From assembly GCF_019175285.1 (NCBI RefSeq), contig NC_056525.1, forward strand, positions 136,334,396-136,398,395: a stretch of DNA of 64,000 nt. Direction: 5' to 3'. Both the position numbers and the translations under genes were made by a program. The first letter of the stretch is position 1; every line of letters begins with the position of its first letter. Shown here piece by piece: positions 45,746-56,356 of this stretch. Source of the DNA: Sceloporus undulatus. Lineage: Eukaryota; Chordata; Lepidosauria; Squamata; Phrynosomatidae. The notes under the pieces were generated by a model that saw only the letters and a program-made list of their open reading frames with translations, ran no database searches and was not told the DNA's origin.

Positions 45746-46482
45746 CTTCCCTTTCTCCACATACAGAAGGGTAAAGTATTTAAAACAAACAATTATAATC
45801 AGGATATGGAAATTCTTTTCTTCTTTGTCCACTTAGCTACCTTCCTCCAGAGAAAAATGATAAAGTGAAGGGCTGAATTTCTTGGTGAAATCTGCCAAAA
45901 GATGGTGCCATTAACTGCAAGTAGCTTCTGGAGAAGAAACTTAGTTCTGTCAAAGTCATGATTCCTAGGTGGGTTTATGCAGCGTTTGCAAGTGCTTCAC
46001 CCTCAATAAGTGCCGCTAATTCATGGAAAGTAATGGCTGAGCATAATGCCAGCCCAAGAAATCTTGCCTCAAACCATCAGTCACCCCCCTACTTGGTAGA
46101 GCCACCACTGCTTTTAAAAAGCCAAGCATTCATCATCCTGCAGTATGCTGTCTAAAGCTGGTCACTTAATTCTTCTGCCTAGCAAGATTGGGCATGGCTT
46201 AACAAGAAACACAAACTCACTCTGCAACTCTGGCCAGATCTAATAAAGCAGCTGCTTCTGACAAAACTTTATATTGCACTAGATATCTCTCTTGTTCCAC
46301 CTTGGAGAAGTTGCTGGTGAGGTTATGGATGGATTAGGGGTCTAAATTAATTTCCCTAAAATGATTTGGGAGGTGTTAATTTGGTGAGATTTGTAGTTTG
46401 GTGAGGCTGTTGGAATTCTTTACTAGGCAACTCTAATGTGTTCCTATACTGCTCTATTTCCCTCTATCAGAGAAGTCAAGTA

Positions 46483-46518
46483 GTGTGGGCCCTTGATATC
46501 CACTGGGGGTTGGTTCCA

Positions 46519-46553
<35 letters not shown>

Positions 46554-46727
46554 GATGCCAAAATCTGTGGATGCACAAGACCTATGCAATACAGTGGCAT
46601 AGTAAAATGGTGCCCCTTATATAAACTAGCAAAATCAAAGTTTGCTTTTCGGAATGCATGAACATTTTCAAGCTGTGGACGGTTTGAATATGTGGTTAAA
46701 GAATCCATGGATATGGAGGGCCAACTG
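46483..46727. mobile_element. Tigger-like MITE carrying a (CA)n tract
   Basis: Right end inverted reads CAGTTGGCCCTCCATATCC; left end is diverged (GTGTGGGCCCTTGATATCC). TA lies on both sides. A (CA)n microsatellite at 46520-46550 sits just inside the left end. Confidence 0.7.
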
Positions 46728-46734
46728 TACTTCA

Positions 46735-46855
46735 TCAAAGTGTACTTCACCAAACTATAAATCTCAGAATTACTATGTGAAAAAGAACCATGACAATTGA
46801 AGTGGCATTAAATTAAATTAACAACATAGTGTGGACACATTCTGCATCATTTGTA
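46735..46855. mobile_element. Degenerate MITE arm
   Basis: CACCAAACTATAAATCTCAG, 'CATGACAATTGAAGTGGCAT' and ATAGTGTGGACACATTCTGC: a decayed arm of the same ATCCCAGGATT-type group. Confidence 0.45.
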
Positions 46856-46911
46856 AATTAATCCTTCTGGCAGTTAAAACATCTACCCCTTTTGGCAATT
46901 TATCACACTAT

Positions 46912-47100
46912 GCTCTTAAAGAGCTACTATTCCAGTGTGACTCCTCTAGCAGCCTCCTGTTGCATGCTGGGATTGACAGTTTTAAGGAGCTGAACTTCTC
47001 TGCCTGAGAATTCTAAATACCCCTCCTTAAAACTGCCAATCCCAGCATGCAACAGGAGGCAGCTAGAGGAGTCACACTGGAATAGTACCTCTTTAAGAGC
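46912..47100. mobile_element. Near-perfect 189-bp palindrome (MITE)
   Basis: Left arm begins GCTCTTAAAGAGCTACTATT and runs to AGTTTTAAGGA; right arm is the inverse from TCCTTAAAACTGCCAATCCC to CTCTTTAAGAGC. Arms of about 77 bp are nearly identical, with about 30 bp between. GCATGCTGGGATTG links it to the 'ACTCCCAGCAT' group of amniote repeats. Confidence 0.75.
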
Positions 47101-47413
47101 TCGTCTGATAAACACAAATGAATAGATCGCAAGGAGAGAGGGAACTGGATTCCAATGACTCTTGACTTGAAGTGCCCTTTTGTTGATGGAAGAAACTTTT
47201 CAAAGCATGCGCATGGTGAAAACATATGTTCTGAGTATAACCCCCTTTCCTCTATTGGATCATACATGCTCATTTTTTTTGTAAAATCCAATTCGTAAAA
47301 ATGTTGCATGACTCTTACTCTCTGTGTATGTTCTTCTTTTATTGGAAGAAGTGAGGTGGGATAAGGTGGTAGCTGGTAGATTATGTGGGCCATCTGTATT
47401 TTTATTTGATTGC

Positions 47414-47430
47414 CTATATATATATATACA

Positions 47431-47467
<37 letters not shown>
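47414..47467. repeat. (TA)n microsatellite
   Basis: Long TA run with one ACAG interruption at about 47429-47432. Confidence 0.95.
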
Positions 47468-47472
<5 letters not shown>

Positions 47473-47630
47473 TTCCACATGTACTTGCAAAGAGGGTACA
47501 GCAAGAGGGTAGAGCTATAAAATAGTATGCATAAATACATCCGCATATATGCACCTGTACACTATGATATATATACATATATATTCATATATACATATAT
47601 TGGCTACATACTTCTCTATGTATACAAATA

Positions 47631-47886
47631 CAGTGGTACCTCGGGATACGAATTACCCAGCTTACGAATTTTTCGGGATACGAATAAATCCCATAGGGAT
47701 TTATTGTTTCGGGTTACGAACGTTTTTTCGGGTTACGAAAAAACGCCGGTGCTGTTTTAAATGGAGCCGCGGCGGAGCCGCGGCTTTTTTCCCCATTAGC
47801 GCCTATGGCAATTCGGGTTACGAAGGTTTTTCGGGTTACGAAATTAGCCGCGGAACGAATTAATTTCGTAACCCGAGGGAGCACTG
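47631..47886. mobile_element. Tc1/mariner-type MITE with TTCGGGTTACGAA repeats
   Basis: Ends CAGTGGTACCTCGGGATACG and, inverted, CAGTGCTCCCTCGGGTTACG; TA on both sides (47629-47630, 47887-47888). Variants of TTCGGG(T/A)TACGAA occur at least six times. The GC-rich centre has GAGCCGCGGCGGAGCCGCGG. It stands out as CpG-rich in an AT-rich stretch. Confidence 0.75.
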
Positions 47887-47999
47887 TAGAAACAAGTAAA
47901 TATACCAACAAAGGAGGTCAGTTACTAATAATTGATAGGTATTATTAAATTTCTCAACTTATAACATCCCATTACTACATTTTTACACCATCTTTCCTA

Positions 48000-48300
48000 C
48001 ATTTCCCTTCCCAGTTTATTCCTAATCTCTATTATTACACTCAATCTCTTCCATCTCACTCCATACCATCTCTATCTCCCCTTCCTTATCCTTCTCTTCT
48101 CTTGACATCACCTTCTGTTACATCCTTCCTTACTTTCCAACTTACTCTCACCCTCTTCTACTTACTTAAGCTTCTTCTACTTACTTAACCTTCTTCCCTT
48201 ACCTTCTGTACCTACCAATTTCTCTTCCTCCCTTCCTTCCTTCTTTCCACTCTTCCTTCATGCCATTCATCCTTGACTTCTTCCCTGTCTTCGCTGGATT
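48000..48300. repeat. Pyrimidine-rich low-complexity tract
   Basis: About 300 bases dominated by C and T with TTCC/CTTC words and very few G on the + strand. It leads to an AT-rich stretch with TAAAAAATAAAGATAAAAAG at about 48357. It may be a LINE 3' UTR or an expanded tract. Confidence 0.6.
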
Positions 48301-48837
48301 CTATTTGTATTTTTTCTTGACCTTTTTATACATGTTCTCCACATATAATCCTAATATTTAAAAAATAAAGATAAAAAGAGGTTTGCTTTCACTTATCGTT
48401 TCATTTATGTTTGTCACTATTAGTCTATATTAATTCTATATTTATTCTTAGATTCTTGCTTCTGTGTGATTTCATAAGCCTATGTTATGTATTCTTATAA
48501 TCTCCTCTCTTTACTTTAGTTAACTATTAATCCTATAAGATTTAAATATGTTGCATTTTATTTTATTTCCTCCTTATATCTCATTTTGTCCTCTCTTTTC
48601 CCCTCTATTCTTATATCTTTTGACCCATACATTCTTCATTTAATCCCATCACAAAAACTAATTGTAGCTATTTTCCCCCACTCTTTCTCCAAACATTCCA
48701 AAGTCTTGTGATTGCCTTAATATTTCTATCAACATAAAGATGACTGGATTTTTAAAAAGGATAATGGGAAACTGCCTGTATGTCAGTGTTCACTCACTCC
48801 TTGTGTATTAATTTCACTTTTAATACATACACACACT

Positions 48838-49216
48838 TGTCCTTCCACATTTGCTGGGGCTAGGGGCACAGTACCTCCATGAATGTGGAAAAACCACAAA
48901 TAACAAAAAAACAACAACCAAAAAACCACTATGTTTTTACCTGAGAGAACCTCTCTAGGAATTCCTAGGTCCTTCAGTGTGACTTTGTGGTCAGCATCTG
49001 CCAGATACTGACCATAGAATTGTACTGGAGAAGCTACAAATACTTAGTGGAGTGTTCTCTCTAGGAATCTCTAGGTCTTTCATTGAGACTTTTGGTTGAA
49101 GTTGACCACAGAGTTGCACTGGAGGACCTAGATATTCCTAGAGAGAATATATTAATAAAATCTCTGAATAATCAAATCCGCAAAAGTCAAAGCCACAAAT
49201 GTGAAGAGATGAACGT
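48838..49216. mobile_element. DNA transposon-derived element with terminal inverted repeats
   Basis: Left end ACTTGTCCTTCCACATTTGC, right end inverted ATACGTTCATCTCTTCACAT, ATTTG. It also has inner inverted blocks (CTCTCTAGGAATTCCTAGG, and CCTAGATATTCCTAGAGAG). Looks Tigger-like, boundaries approximate. Confidence 0.5.
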
Positions 49217-50357
49217 ATATATCACTGTAATATTAATGACGCTGAATCATCAGATATAAGTAAGAGTCCATCTGTAGTGGAAACACATGTTAGCAGCCTT
49301 TAGGTAAAGTTAACCTGTTCTGCAGTAAATACCACAAAATGGATTTGTACACTCTGAGGGGTACACATTTCTGGCTTCCTCCTTTTGTTCTTTAGTTTTA
49401 ATTTTAGCTTCCATCTCAAAGGCTGCTACAACTGTGCCATGAAGAGCCCAGCAGGCTTGACGTGTACAAGAGTAGAGTACAATTATTACTTGGATGACAG
49501 GATTACAAGGAAAAATCTGATATGTATTGTAGGAAGCGATGGGAATGATTCATTTGTTGGCACCCATTCCCTATGAGTCACTATTAAATCAATAGCCCTG
49601 CACAGCACTAGCGGGTGCTTTGCAGCGGGGGAATATATTTTCCAGATGCCACAAAGTCAAGATGCTTACCACAGCATTTTTCACTGCTTTTCAAATGCTA
49701 AATGGAAAAAAAAAATATTCTTTACAACCGCCTGCTTCTCAAACATCCTCCCATGTGTAAATGGAAAAACCAACATACCAGCCCAACTCAACGCACCCTA
49801 CACTTCCCTACCCTACTCTGCCCTAGCCTACCTACTCTTGTTGCTATACATTAGACACAAATCATTTCTAACATTTCTGCTCCTTCTACGTCCAGCTTAC
49901 ACCTGAAAAGAAAGTAAAAGAAAAGAAAAGAGCAAGTTCCTAGTCTCCCTTGTTAGGGAAATCCATTAATGGTAGATAGTGGTTGCCAAGAATGAGTCTT
50001 TGTGTGCCTTTTTCTCAGCTTAACTGGTACACAGATAATAATGGCAGTATGGAGTACTTAGCCCATCTCATGGATCTTCCTGCCTGGCCAACACAGGCTT
50101 TATAGATTAGTAGCAGGAGTGTCACTAGGGTATGTGTGGATCACACCAAGTGACACCCTAAGTGGGTTGTGTGACACCACTGGTCCCCAAATACCTGCTG
50201 TTTGGCAGGAATGGGCTGTGGCATCTGCCTCTGTCCCTTTAAAACACTGAAGAGACGGTGTGAGTGGAACGAGGCTCAATGCGAACAGAAATGAGAGGTC
50301 CCAGTTTTTTTAAAATTAAAAATTCATTTGTTAATTAAAACATTGTTTAAAGACATT

Positions 50358-50592
50358 GTGTGTGTATGGTGTGCCTTCAAGACATTTTCAATTTACGGTG
50401 ACCCTAAGGCTAACCTATAATGGGGTTTCCTTGGCAGGATTTGTACAGAGGAGGTTTGCCATTGCTTTTCCCCAGAGGCTGAGAAAGTGCGACTTGCCCA
50501 AGGTCACCCAGTGGATTTCATGGCAAAGCAGGGATCGAACTGTGGTTTCCAGAGTTGTGGTCTGACACTCAAACCACTCCGCCACGCTTACC
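50358..50592 (-). mobile_element. Sauria-like SINE
   Basis: Reversed: GGTGTGCCTTCAAGACATTT (tail), 'CCCAAGGTCACCCAGTGGAT', 'GGGATCGAACTGTGG' (B box), 'CTCAAACCACTCCGCCACGC' (head). Nearly full length. Confidence 0.8.
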
Positions 50593-50654
50593 AAATGTTC
50601 ACTTGAACCACATGGACGTCTCTGCATGTAAATACATTTAATCTGTGTGTATGA

Positions 50655-50850
50655 TATTGTAGAATCATACAGTTGGAAGAGACCCCAAGCAACATCCAGT
50701 CCAACCCTCAGCAATGCAGGAACTCACAATCGAAGCACCCGACACATGGCCACCTAGCCTTTGTTGAAAAACCTCAAAAGGAGACTCCACCACTCTCAAT
50801 GGCAGCATGGTCCACTGTCAAAATAGCTCTTACCACCTGGCAGTTCAATG
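50655..50850 (-). mobile_element. CR1 LINE 3' fragment
   Basis: TTGTAGAATCATACAGTTGG, 'CATCCAGTCCAACCCTCAGC' and 'GGAGACTCCACCACTCTC'. Reversed CR1 terminus. It follows a reversed SINE by about 65 bases. Confidence 0.8.
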
Positions 50851-50899
50851 GCTTCCCTGTGTATTCTGACCTGATAGTTGTTGGCATGGTCCAAAACTG

Positions 50900-51305
50900 A
50901 AGTCCATAAACACCTGGACAATGGCAACAGGAAAGTAGAAACCCTTAAAGTAAACAAAGCTTGGCTACCAATCCTGAAAAACACCAAAACCAAGACCCAG
51001 CAAATGCAAATGAAAACCACCCAGGGTGAGGGGGGGTTTCCCAACAGACAATGGGTCATTAACTAAATAGACACCAAGACCATGCCATTCAGCAACAGAA
51101 CAATACATAGATTAACATGCAAATCGCTTCCTCCCAACCAGCAGTATATATACCCCACTCTCTTCCATGCCAGCATTCTCCGAAGATGCCAGTCACAGCT
51201 GATGGCAAAATGTCAGGAATAAACTCTTCTACAACACGGCCTCATAGCCCGAAAAACCCACAAAAAATTATGGATGTGAAAGCCTTCAACTTCACAGAAT
51301 ACAAA
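50900..51305. repeat. Dispersed repeat, class unresolved
   Basis: GCAGTATATATACCCCACTC, 'CCAGCATTCTCCGAAGATGC' and 'GGCCTCATAGCCCGAAAAAC' form a block I recall as repeated in reptile genomes. No coding capacity. Class not assigned. Confidence 0.45.
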
Positions 51306-51494
51306 ATAATGGACGAAATAAAGGAATAAATTGATAACGCTGGTTCGCCTGAGTGGCGACAGGAGTTAAAATTTCTTTGGTCAACAGACACATACCTGTT
51401 TTTCACCTGGAAGTAGAATAATGAGGCAAAAACATTAAATTTTATTAATGTAATGTTTTTAATTGTTTGAATTAAAAAAAAACTTTTGCATGTT

Positions 51495-51596
51495 TCATAA
51501 TGTTTTATGTAAGCCACCTTGAGTCCCTGTACCGGGAGGAAGGCGGGATATGAATACAGATACTGTAATAATAAACATAATAATAATAATATATTG
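51495..51596 (+). mobile_element. LINE 3' tail fragment
   Basis: TATGTAAGCCACCTTGAGTC, then GGAAGGCGGGATATGAATAC, ending in (TAA)n-like repeats at 51570-51591. L2-type tail. Confidence 0.5.
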
Positions 51597-51651
51597 CTTT
51601 ATGTATTTATATATGCATAGGATATCATATTCCAGAGTCTGGAACAGGTGG

Positions 51652-51885
51652 GCATCACAGAGTTGGAAGAGACCGCAAGGGCCATCCAGTCCAACCCTAT
51701 TCTGCCATGCAGGAAATCACAATCGAAGCATCCCCATTGACAGATGGCCATCCAGCCTCTGCTTAAAGACCTCCAAGGAAGGAGACTACTATACTCCAAG
51801 GGAGTGTGTTCCACTGTCGAACAGCCCTTACTCTCAGGAAGTTCCTCCTAATGTTGAGGTGGAATCCCTTTTCCTGGATCTAGTT
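51652..51885 (-). mobile_element. CR1 LINE 3' fragment
   Basis: GCATCACAGAGTTGGAAGAG, 'GCCATCCAGTCCAACCCTAT', 'TTCCTCCTAATGTTGAGGTG' and 'GGAATCCCTTTTCCTGGAT'. Reversed CR1 terminus, directly followed by a SINE fragment. Confidence 0.8.
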
Positions 51886-51887
51886 GG

Positions 51888-52080
51888 ATTCTTTATTTTG
51901 AGTGTTGAATCCCCAGCTCAGCCATGAAACCCACTGGGTGACCTTGGGCAAAAAGTCACACTCTCTCAGCCTCAGGTGAATGCAATGGCAACCCTCCTCT
52001 AAACAAACCTTGCCAAGAAAACCCCAGGATGGGTTCTTCTTAGGCTCAACTTGAAGGCACACAACAGCAAGAAAGGGCTG
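51888..52080 (+). mobile_element. Sauria-like SINE upstream of PFDN1
   Basis: TTGAATCCCCAGCTCAGCCA, 'GTGACCTTGGGCAAAAAGTC', 'CTTGCCAAGAAAACCCCAGG' and tail CTTGAAGGCACACAACAGC. It ends about 60 bases before the PFDN1 promoter. Confidence 0.75.
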
Positions 52081-52139
52081 CTAGAACTGACCTAGCTAGC
52101 AATAAGGAGGAGAGGAAGAAGAGAGACCACCAATACACC

Positions 52140-52285
52140 CTCTAAGCCTAAATCTCCCTACTACGCATGCGCAACCCGAGCCATGCGAAAGGGGACTAAT
52201 ATAATAAGCGCCGCCGCTTGAACGTTCTGCTCAGTGCGCATGCGCAGTCTTTTCTTTTTGTTCCCCCCCCCCCAAAGCAGACAAA
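52140..52285 (+). promoter_or_regulatory. PFDN1: PFDN1 promoter and 5' UTR with NRF-1 type sites
   Basis: A short CpG-rich segment just upstream of the start codon. It contains ACGCATGCGCA at 52163-52173 and TGCGCATGCGCAG at 52235-52247, both matching the NRF-1 palindrome. The start codon lies in AAAATGGCGGC, a YY1-type motif often seen at such promoters. A pyrimidine run (TTTTCTTTTTG, then ten or more C) precedes it. No TATA box. This is a typical housekeeping promoter; the transcription start is not resolved. Confidence 0.7.
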
Positions 52286-52318
52286 ATGGCGGCGCCCGTG
52301 GACCTTGAGCTGAAAAAG
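52286..52318 (+). CDS. PFDN1: PFDN1 (prefoldin subunit 1) coding exon 1
   Basis: ATG GCG GCG CCC GTG... encodes MAAPVDLELKK and ends in phase 0 at an AAAAAG|GTATTG donor. These 11 residues equal the human PFDN1 N-terminus, and the human gene splices after LKK. Prefoldin is a six-subunit cytosolic co-chaperone that hands unfolded actin and tubulin to the CCT/TRiC chaperonin; subunit 1 is a beta-type subunit. The exon is too short for ORF-length detection and was recognised by sequence. Confidence 0.95.
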
Positions 52319-52495
52319 GTATTGGAGGGAGAGAGAAGGATGGAGGAGGTCTGAGAGGAAACAATGGCGGTGGCTGTACTCTGTGGCGACTCTTTGCAGG
52401 AGTGGAGTCTTCAGGGGGTCCTTGGGGCGCCAGAATCCCTCGTTAAAGCTTTGGCCGTTAAAAACAAAGCGCCTTACACCAAAGATGCTCTCTGT

Positions 52496-52724
52496 GGCTG
52501 CATCCACACTGGAGAGATAACCCGGTTTGGCACCGCTTTCACTCTTTTTCTGGCTCATGGCTATGGAATTCTGGGAGTTGGAGTTTGTTGTGTGGCCCAG
52601 AGCAGAGCTCAGCTCCGCTCTGGGCCCCACAACAAACTCCAACTCCCAGAATTCCATAGCAGAGAGCCAGACAACAAGTTAAAGCGGTTCCAAACCGGGT
52701 TAATTCTCCAGTGTGGATGCAGCC
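52496..52724. mobile_element. Palindromic MITE, family B, in PFDN1 intron 1
   Basis: Ends GGCTGCATCCACACTGGAGA and inverse. Arms of about 105 bp contain AACCCGGTTTGGCACCGCTT and GGAATTCTGGGAGTTGGAG with their complements; a short GC-rich loop (GAGCTCAGCTCCGC) lies near 52610. It begins 178 bases after the exon 1 donor. Confidence 0.85.
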
Positions 52725-52730
52725 ACTGTG

Positions 52731-52931
52731 GTCCAAAACACACTGCGGGAATAATAATCCGCTCTAACTGCCCTGGCTCAGTGCTAGGGAATCCTGGGAG
52801 TTGTGGTTCATTCTAGCACCAGAGAAGGTTTAATGTCTCACAAAGCTACAGTTCCCAGAATTCCCTAGCACTGACCCAGGGAAATTAATGCAGCCTGTAA
52901 CTGGATTATTATTCATGCAGTGTGTTTTGGA
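52731..52931. mobile_element. Palindromic MITE, family B-related, abutting the previous one
   Basis: Ends GTCCAAAACACACTGC and GCAGTGTGTTTTGGAC are exact inverses; arms contain CTGGCTCAGTGCTAGGGAAT and its complement ATTCCCTAGCACTGACCCAG. Only 6 bases separate it from the palindrome at 52496-52724. Confidence 0.85.
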
Positions 52932-53609
52932 CTGATTTCAACCCCTTATAAATCCCCGAATGTGGCAACTAAAGCACTCTGCACTCTGTTTTCTATGCTG
53001 GGCTTGGCTATAGGTTAACTTACTTGTACTCACACTTTGCTTTGTATTTCAGCTCCAGATCTGTTCTCTGGATTGGGGGAAACTAATTCTCAGGGCCAAG
53101 AATATGTCTTATTTAAATAAGATAGATGCTTTTAAATATTTATGGACATATTTTTGTTCTTTTACACTGATTCCAAGTGAAACCAGTGAAATGTAGGCTT
53201 TTATGAACATTGGCCTTGCTCTACTCATGCATTCTATAAATCTAATTCCCTTTAAATATAGTCAGTTGAAATGGTCCATTCTTACTTGTTTAAGCATAAA
53301 AAGAGACTATAGCTCCTTGACAGTCCTTGTCAGCTAACAGTGTGACAAATGTATATGCCAGTGCCTATGTGTCTCGCATTATGTTTCTTTCTGCCTGTTT
53401 AGTAGCCTTCTTTCTTGCTATCACTGTAAACATCCCACTGTTAATAGTCAGACGAGTGGGGTTACACTTTGAAAGATCAAGTCCATCATTTGGAAGTGCT
53501 CTTGCAAGGCCAGGTGGCTGCTTTGGCTAGAATGAAATACTTTTGCTCAATGTTGGCATGTATACTGGTAAGCTCTCCCCTCCTCGAAGGTGGATCTACC
53601 TATAGTAAA

Positions 53610-54030
53610 TCATCTCTTAATTCCGTCTCAATTAGACTACTGTAATAAGTTCCACATGGGGCTGCCTTTGGAAAAAGTTCAAAAATTACAGCTATTGCCC
53701 CATGCAGCAGTGTGTGCTTTCATTGCCACATATCATCCATCTTAAACTAACTGTACTGGCTTCCAGTTCATTTCTGAGACCCATTCAGGATGCTCATTAA
53801 AACCCTGAGTGGCTTGGACCCAGTTATTTGAAATTCCACTTTCTCCTGTCTGAGTCTGTTCAAAATTTGTATTCTCCATCACTGGATTTGTTGCGTGTCC
53901 CACCATCAAAAATGTTAGATTGGTGGGTACAAAAAGACAGAGCCTTCTCTATAGCAGCATTCTCCCTATGCAAATCCTTCCCAAGGGAAGGCAGTCCTGC
54001 TTAGTGTCAGGTGAACAGTAAGGACTTGTA
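53610..54030 (+). mobile_element. L2 LINE fragment in PFDN1 intron 1 (old)
   Basis: Decayed coding sequence corresponding to LDYCN..(M)GLPL..VQKLQ and 'TACTGGCTTCCAGTTCATTTC' (LHWLPV in intact copies), followed by 'GGCTTGGACCC' (LGPG). The same parts occur in the same order in the intact copy at 56538-58310. Confidence 0.65.
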
Positions 54031-55554
54031 CTTATTATTTAAAATGTTAGCACTATTATGACAATATGAAGTAGTCTTAAACTCATTCGCATGGTCATTC
54101 CACCTAGAAGGCTATTATCTGTTTTGACTTAATGTGGATCTTCCAGACCGGTCAGAAAGATTTCCCAGTCTTTTCTATAGATACTATTTACTAAAGGTTC
54201 AGCCTGGAAATGTCAACATGTAAAGCATATCTGCAATATACTGTATAATAATAATGACTTACCTTACAGGATTGTCATAATTAGTTTATGACTTAAATCC
54301 TATTGCTAATCCTGAGTAGAGTCAGTTTGATTAGGGGTGTGTTTACTCACCCCTAATTGATCTACTTTATCCAGCCAGTGGCTCACAATCTGTTAGGGAG
54401 AGATGCACGTGTTGCTGTCTTTTATGCATGAAGATGTCCTTTCATTCTGTGCTTTGTGGCAACAAGACAAGATGGGAGAAGCATCTGGTTACATCTGTAT
54501 AGCTTAGATGCACAATGTGGAAGATCTCAGCGCTGAGATCTTGGTGGATCAACCAGGGGATTGCAAGGGTCTTAACAAGTCTGTAATCATTGTGCATCTG
54601 GCAATGGGGAAGGGCCTGCTATGTCTCCAATCCCGTGTGCTTGCTTCAAAGTGCAAAATGCCTGTGTAGGATGGCTTCAAGGGTTTTGAAGTAAGTCAGG
54701 TGGTGAATATATGACTCAACAAAGCATAGGTCTGCATGTTGATATTCATTCTACACTGAGAGGATATTGAATTGAGGCCACAGTGTGTTAACTGCTATGG
54801 TAATTAGTAGTGTTATGGACCCTCCTGAGTGCCATGTCTTGGCTGTATTTGGAGGCATGAGTGTCAGTATCCCAACTTCTGTTTCGTACTTCCAGTATCC
54901 TGTAATTTTAAATTTTGACTAAGAAACAAAACCTGTGCTGCAGGCAATATATTTGTTTCAGTAGCTTGCTCATGTGGGATCGGGAGTAAATTTAACCTCC
55001 ACCCCAGTTTTGTCCCTGAATCTACCTCTTTACTTTCCCATATAAGTGAACGGTTTTAGGTTGCACTATGGGGAAAAGTAAAGCTGTCTCCTAAAGAATG
55101 TTGTGACAAATACCGGTAACATGCCCTTCACTCCTGACAATGATGTACTTTTTGTAGGGTAATTTAAGTTTCCTTAGGCTTCAGCATTTGGTAAGGAAAC
55201 AAAAACATTAAAATATCAAAAATATCAAAGCCAAAACTTTTAGGGTCTAGTTTAAAATTAGCAGAGTAGGAGAAATGTGCCTTTGTCTAACTATGCTTCC
55301 CTAAAAACTGAGACTGACTCAAAAACAATAAACACATAGCTTGTAGTTTAAAACAAAAGCTTCCTAATGACTTTAATCTATATATACAGAAAGTATATAT
55401 CCTAATCTAGGTAGTGAATAGTTCAGGTAAGAAGAAATCTTTATCTCACCATCTTTCCAAAGAAAGTTGAAAGAGGAGGAAGACGAAGGACCAAAAGTGT
55501 AATTAAAAATCTTATAGCAATAGCTATAAGAAGGGGAGGCCTACAGCCGCCTCC

Positions 55555-55850
55555 ATCTTTGCTAGATCGATGCTGTGGCACCAGCATGCTGCGGCCCCAA
55601 TTTGGCCGTTCCAGGGTGCAAAAAGGAGCTGCAAAAAGTGGCTCCGTTTTGCGCCCTGGAAAGGGCTCTGTAATGCTTGGGCCACGGCTTTATAGTGCTC
55701 CTTTGGCACTGCATCATGTGGATGCAGCGCTAGAGGAGCACCGTGAGGCTGCGCACCATATGGTGCAGTGTGTGGTGTCATGCCACTGTGCGGGCCATGC
55801 CCCGACTCTGCCCCCAGCCTGGCCTTAATGGCTGGTCTGCCCAGCCCCTA
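55555..55850. repeat. GC-rich palindrome-like repeat in PFDN1 intron 1
   Basis: GGCCGTTCCAGGGTGCAAAA and TTTTGCGCCCTGGAAAGG are inverse copies about 30 bases apart, as are TATAGTGCTCCTTTGGCA and AGAGGAGCACCGTGAGG. Likely a MITE; family unknown. Confidence 0.45.
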
Positions 55851-55869
55851 CATTTTTGTACCTTTGACT

Positions 55870-56000
55870 TCACATTTCTGTACCGCTTATCAGTGCTCTT
55901 AAGCACTCCCTAAGTGGTTTACAATGAGTAAGCCAGTTGCTCCCAACAAGTTGGGTACTCATTTTAATGACCTCAGAAGGATCTTGAGAAAGAATTGAGT
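55870..56000 (-). mobile_element. LINE-like 3' fragment
   Basis: TGTACCGCTTATCAGTGCTC and GTGGTTTACAATGAGTAAGC match the pattern at 20912-20930 and the reversed LINE tails in this window. No coding part remains. Confidence 0.45.
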
Positions 56001-56095
56001 ATCTTTTAGTCCCAAAGGGGGAGTGATCTAAATCACATGATTGGTTTGAATGAGAGAGAGAGAGAGAGAGAGAGGAGTTTTCATGCATGAAATCC

Positions 56096-56200
56096 CAATA
56101 ATAATAATAATAAATTTATTTGTATTCTGCTTTTTCACAAGGAATCAAAGCGGATTCCAACAGTATAAATAAAACATCAAACAATCTAAACTGGGGGAAA
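56096..56200 (-). mobile_element. L2-like 3' tail fragment
   Basis: (AAT)n, then TTTATTTGTATTCTGC and AATCAAAGCGGATTCCAAC, in reversed tail layout. A second L2 copy lies only 150 bases away. Confidence 0.45.
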
Positions 56201-56356
56201 GAAAATGCAAAAATCTTCCAGCACTTTTAAGCAATGTTTTCAAAAAAAATGTGAACTTTTAAAATAATATGTACTGTAGTATAAATGAATTACCTCTGTG
56301 AATGTTTGTATTTTATATGATTTGGGTAACCTCAAGGATTTTTTTGTTCTGAATGT

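Larger units (their letters stand above)
35720..52080. other. HBEGF-PFDN1 intergenic region
   Basis: About 16.4 kb between the HBEGF poly(A) site and the PFDN1 promoter. Outside listed repeats nothing is recognised in 35720-36985, 37300-38760, 39320-40140, 42990-44345, 45750-46480 and 49220-50355. No open frame shows a domain. Confidence 0.7.

Noticed and set aside
47013-47863. Tyr/Ile-rich and neighbouring frames
   Set aside because: They translate the (TA)n microsatellite and the CpG-rich MITE.
52364-52816. 150-residue frame downstream of PFDN1 exon 1 as an alternative exon
   Set aside because: It runs through two palindromic MITEs and translates their arms; no conservation.
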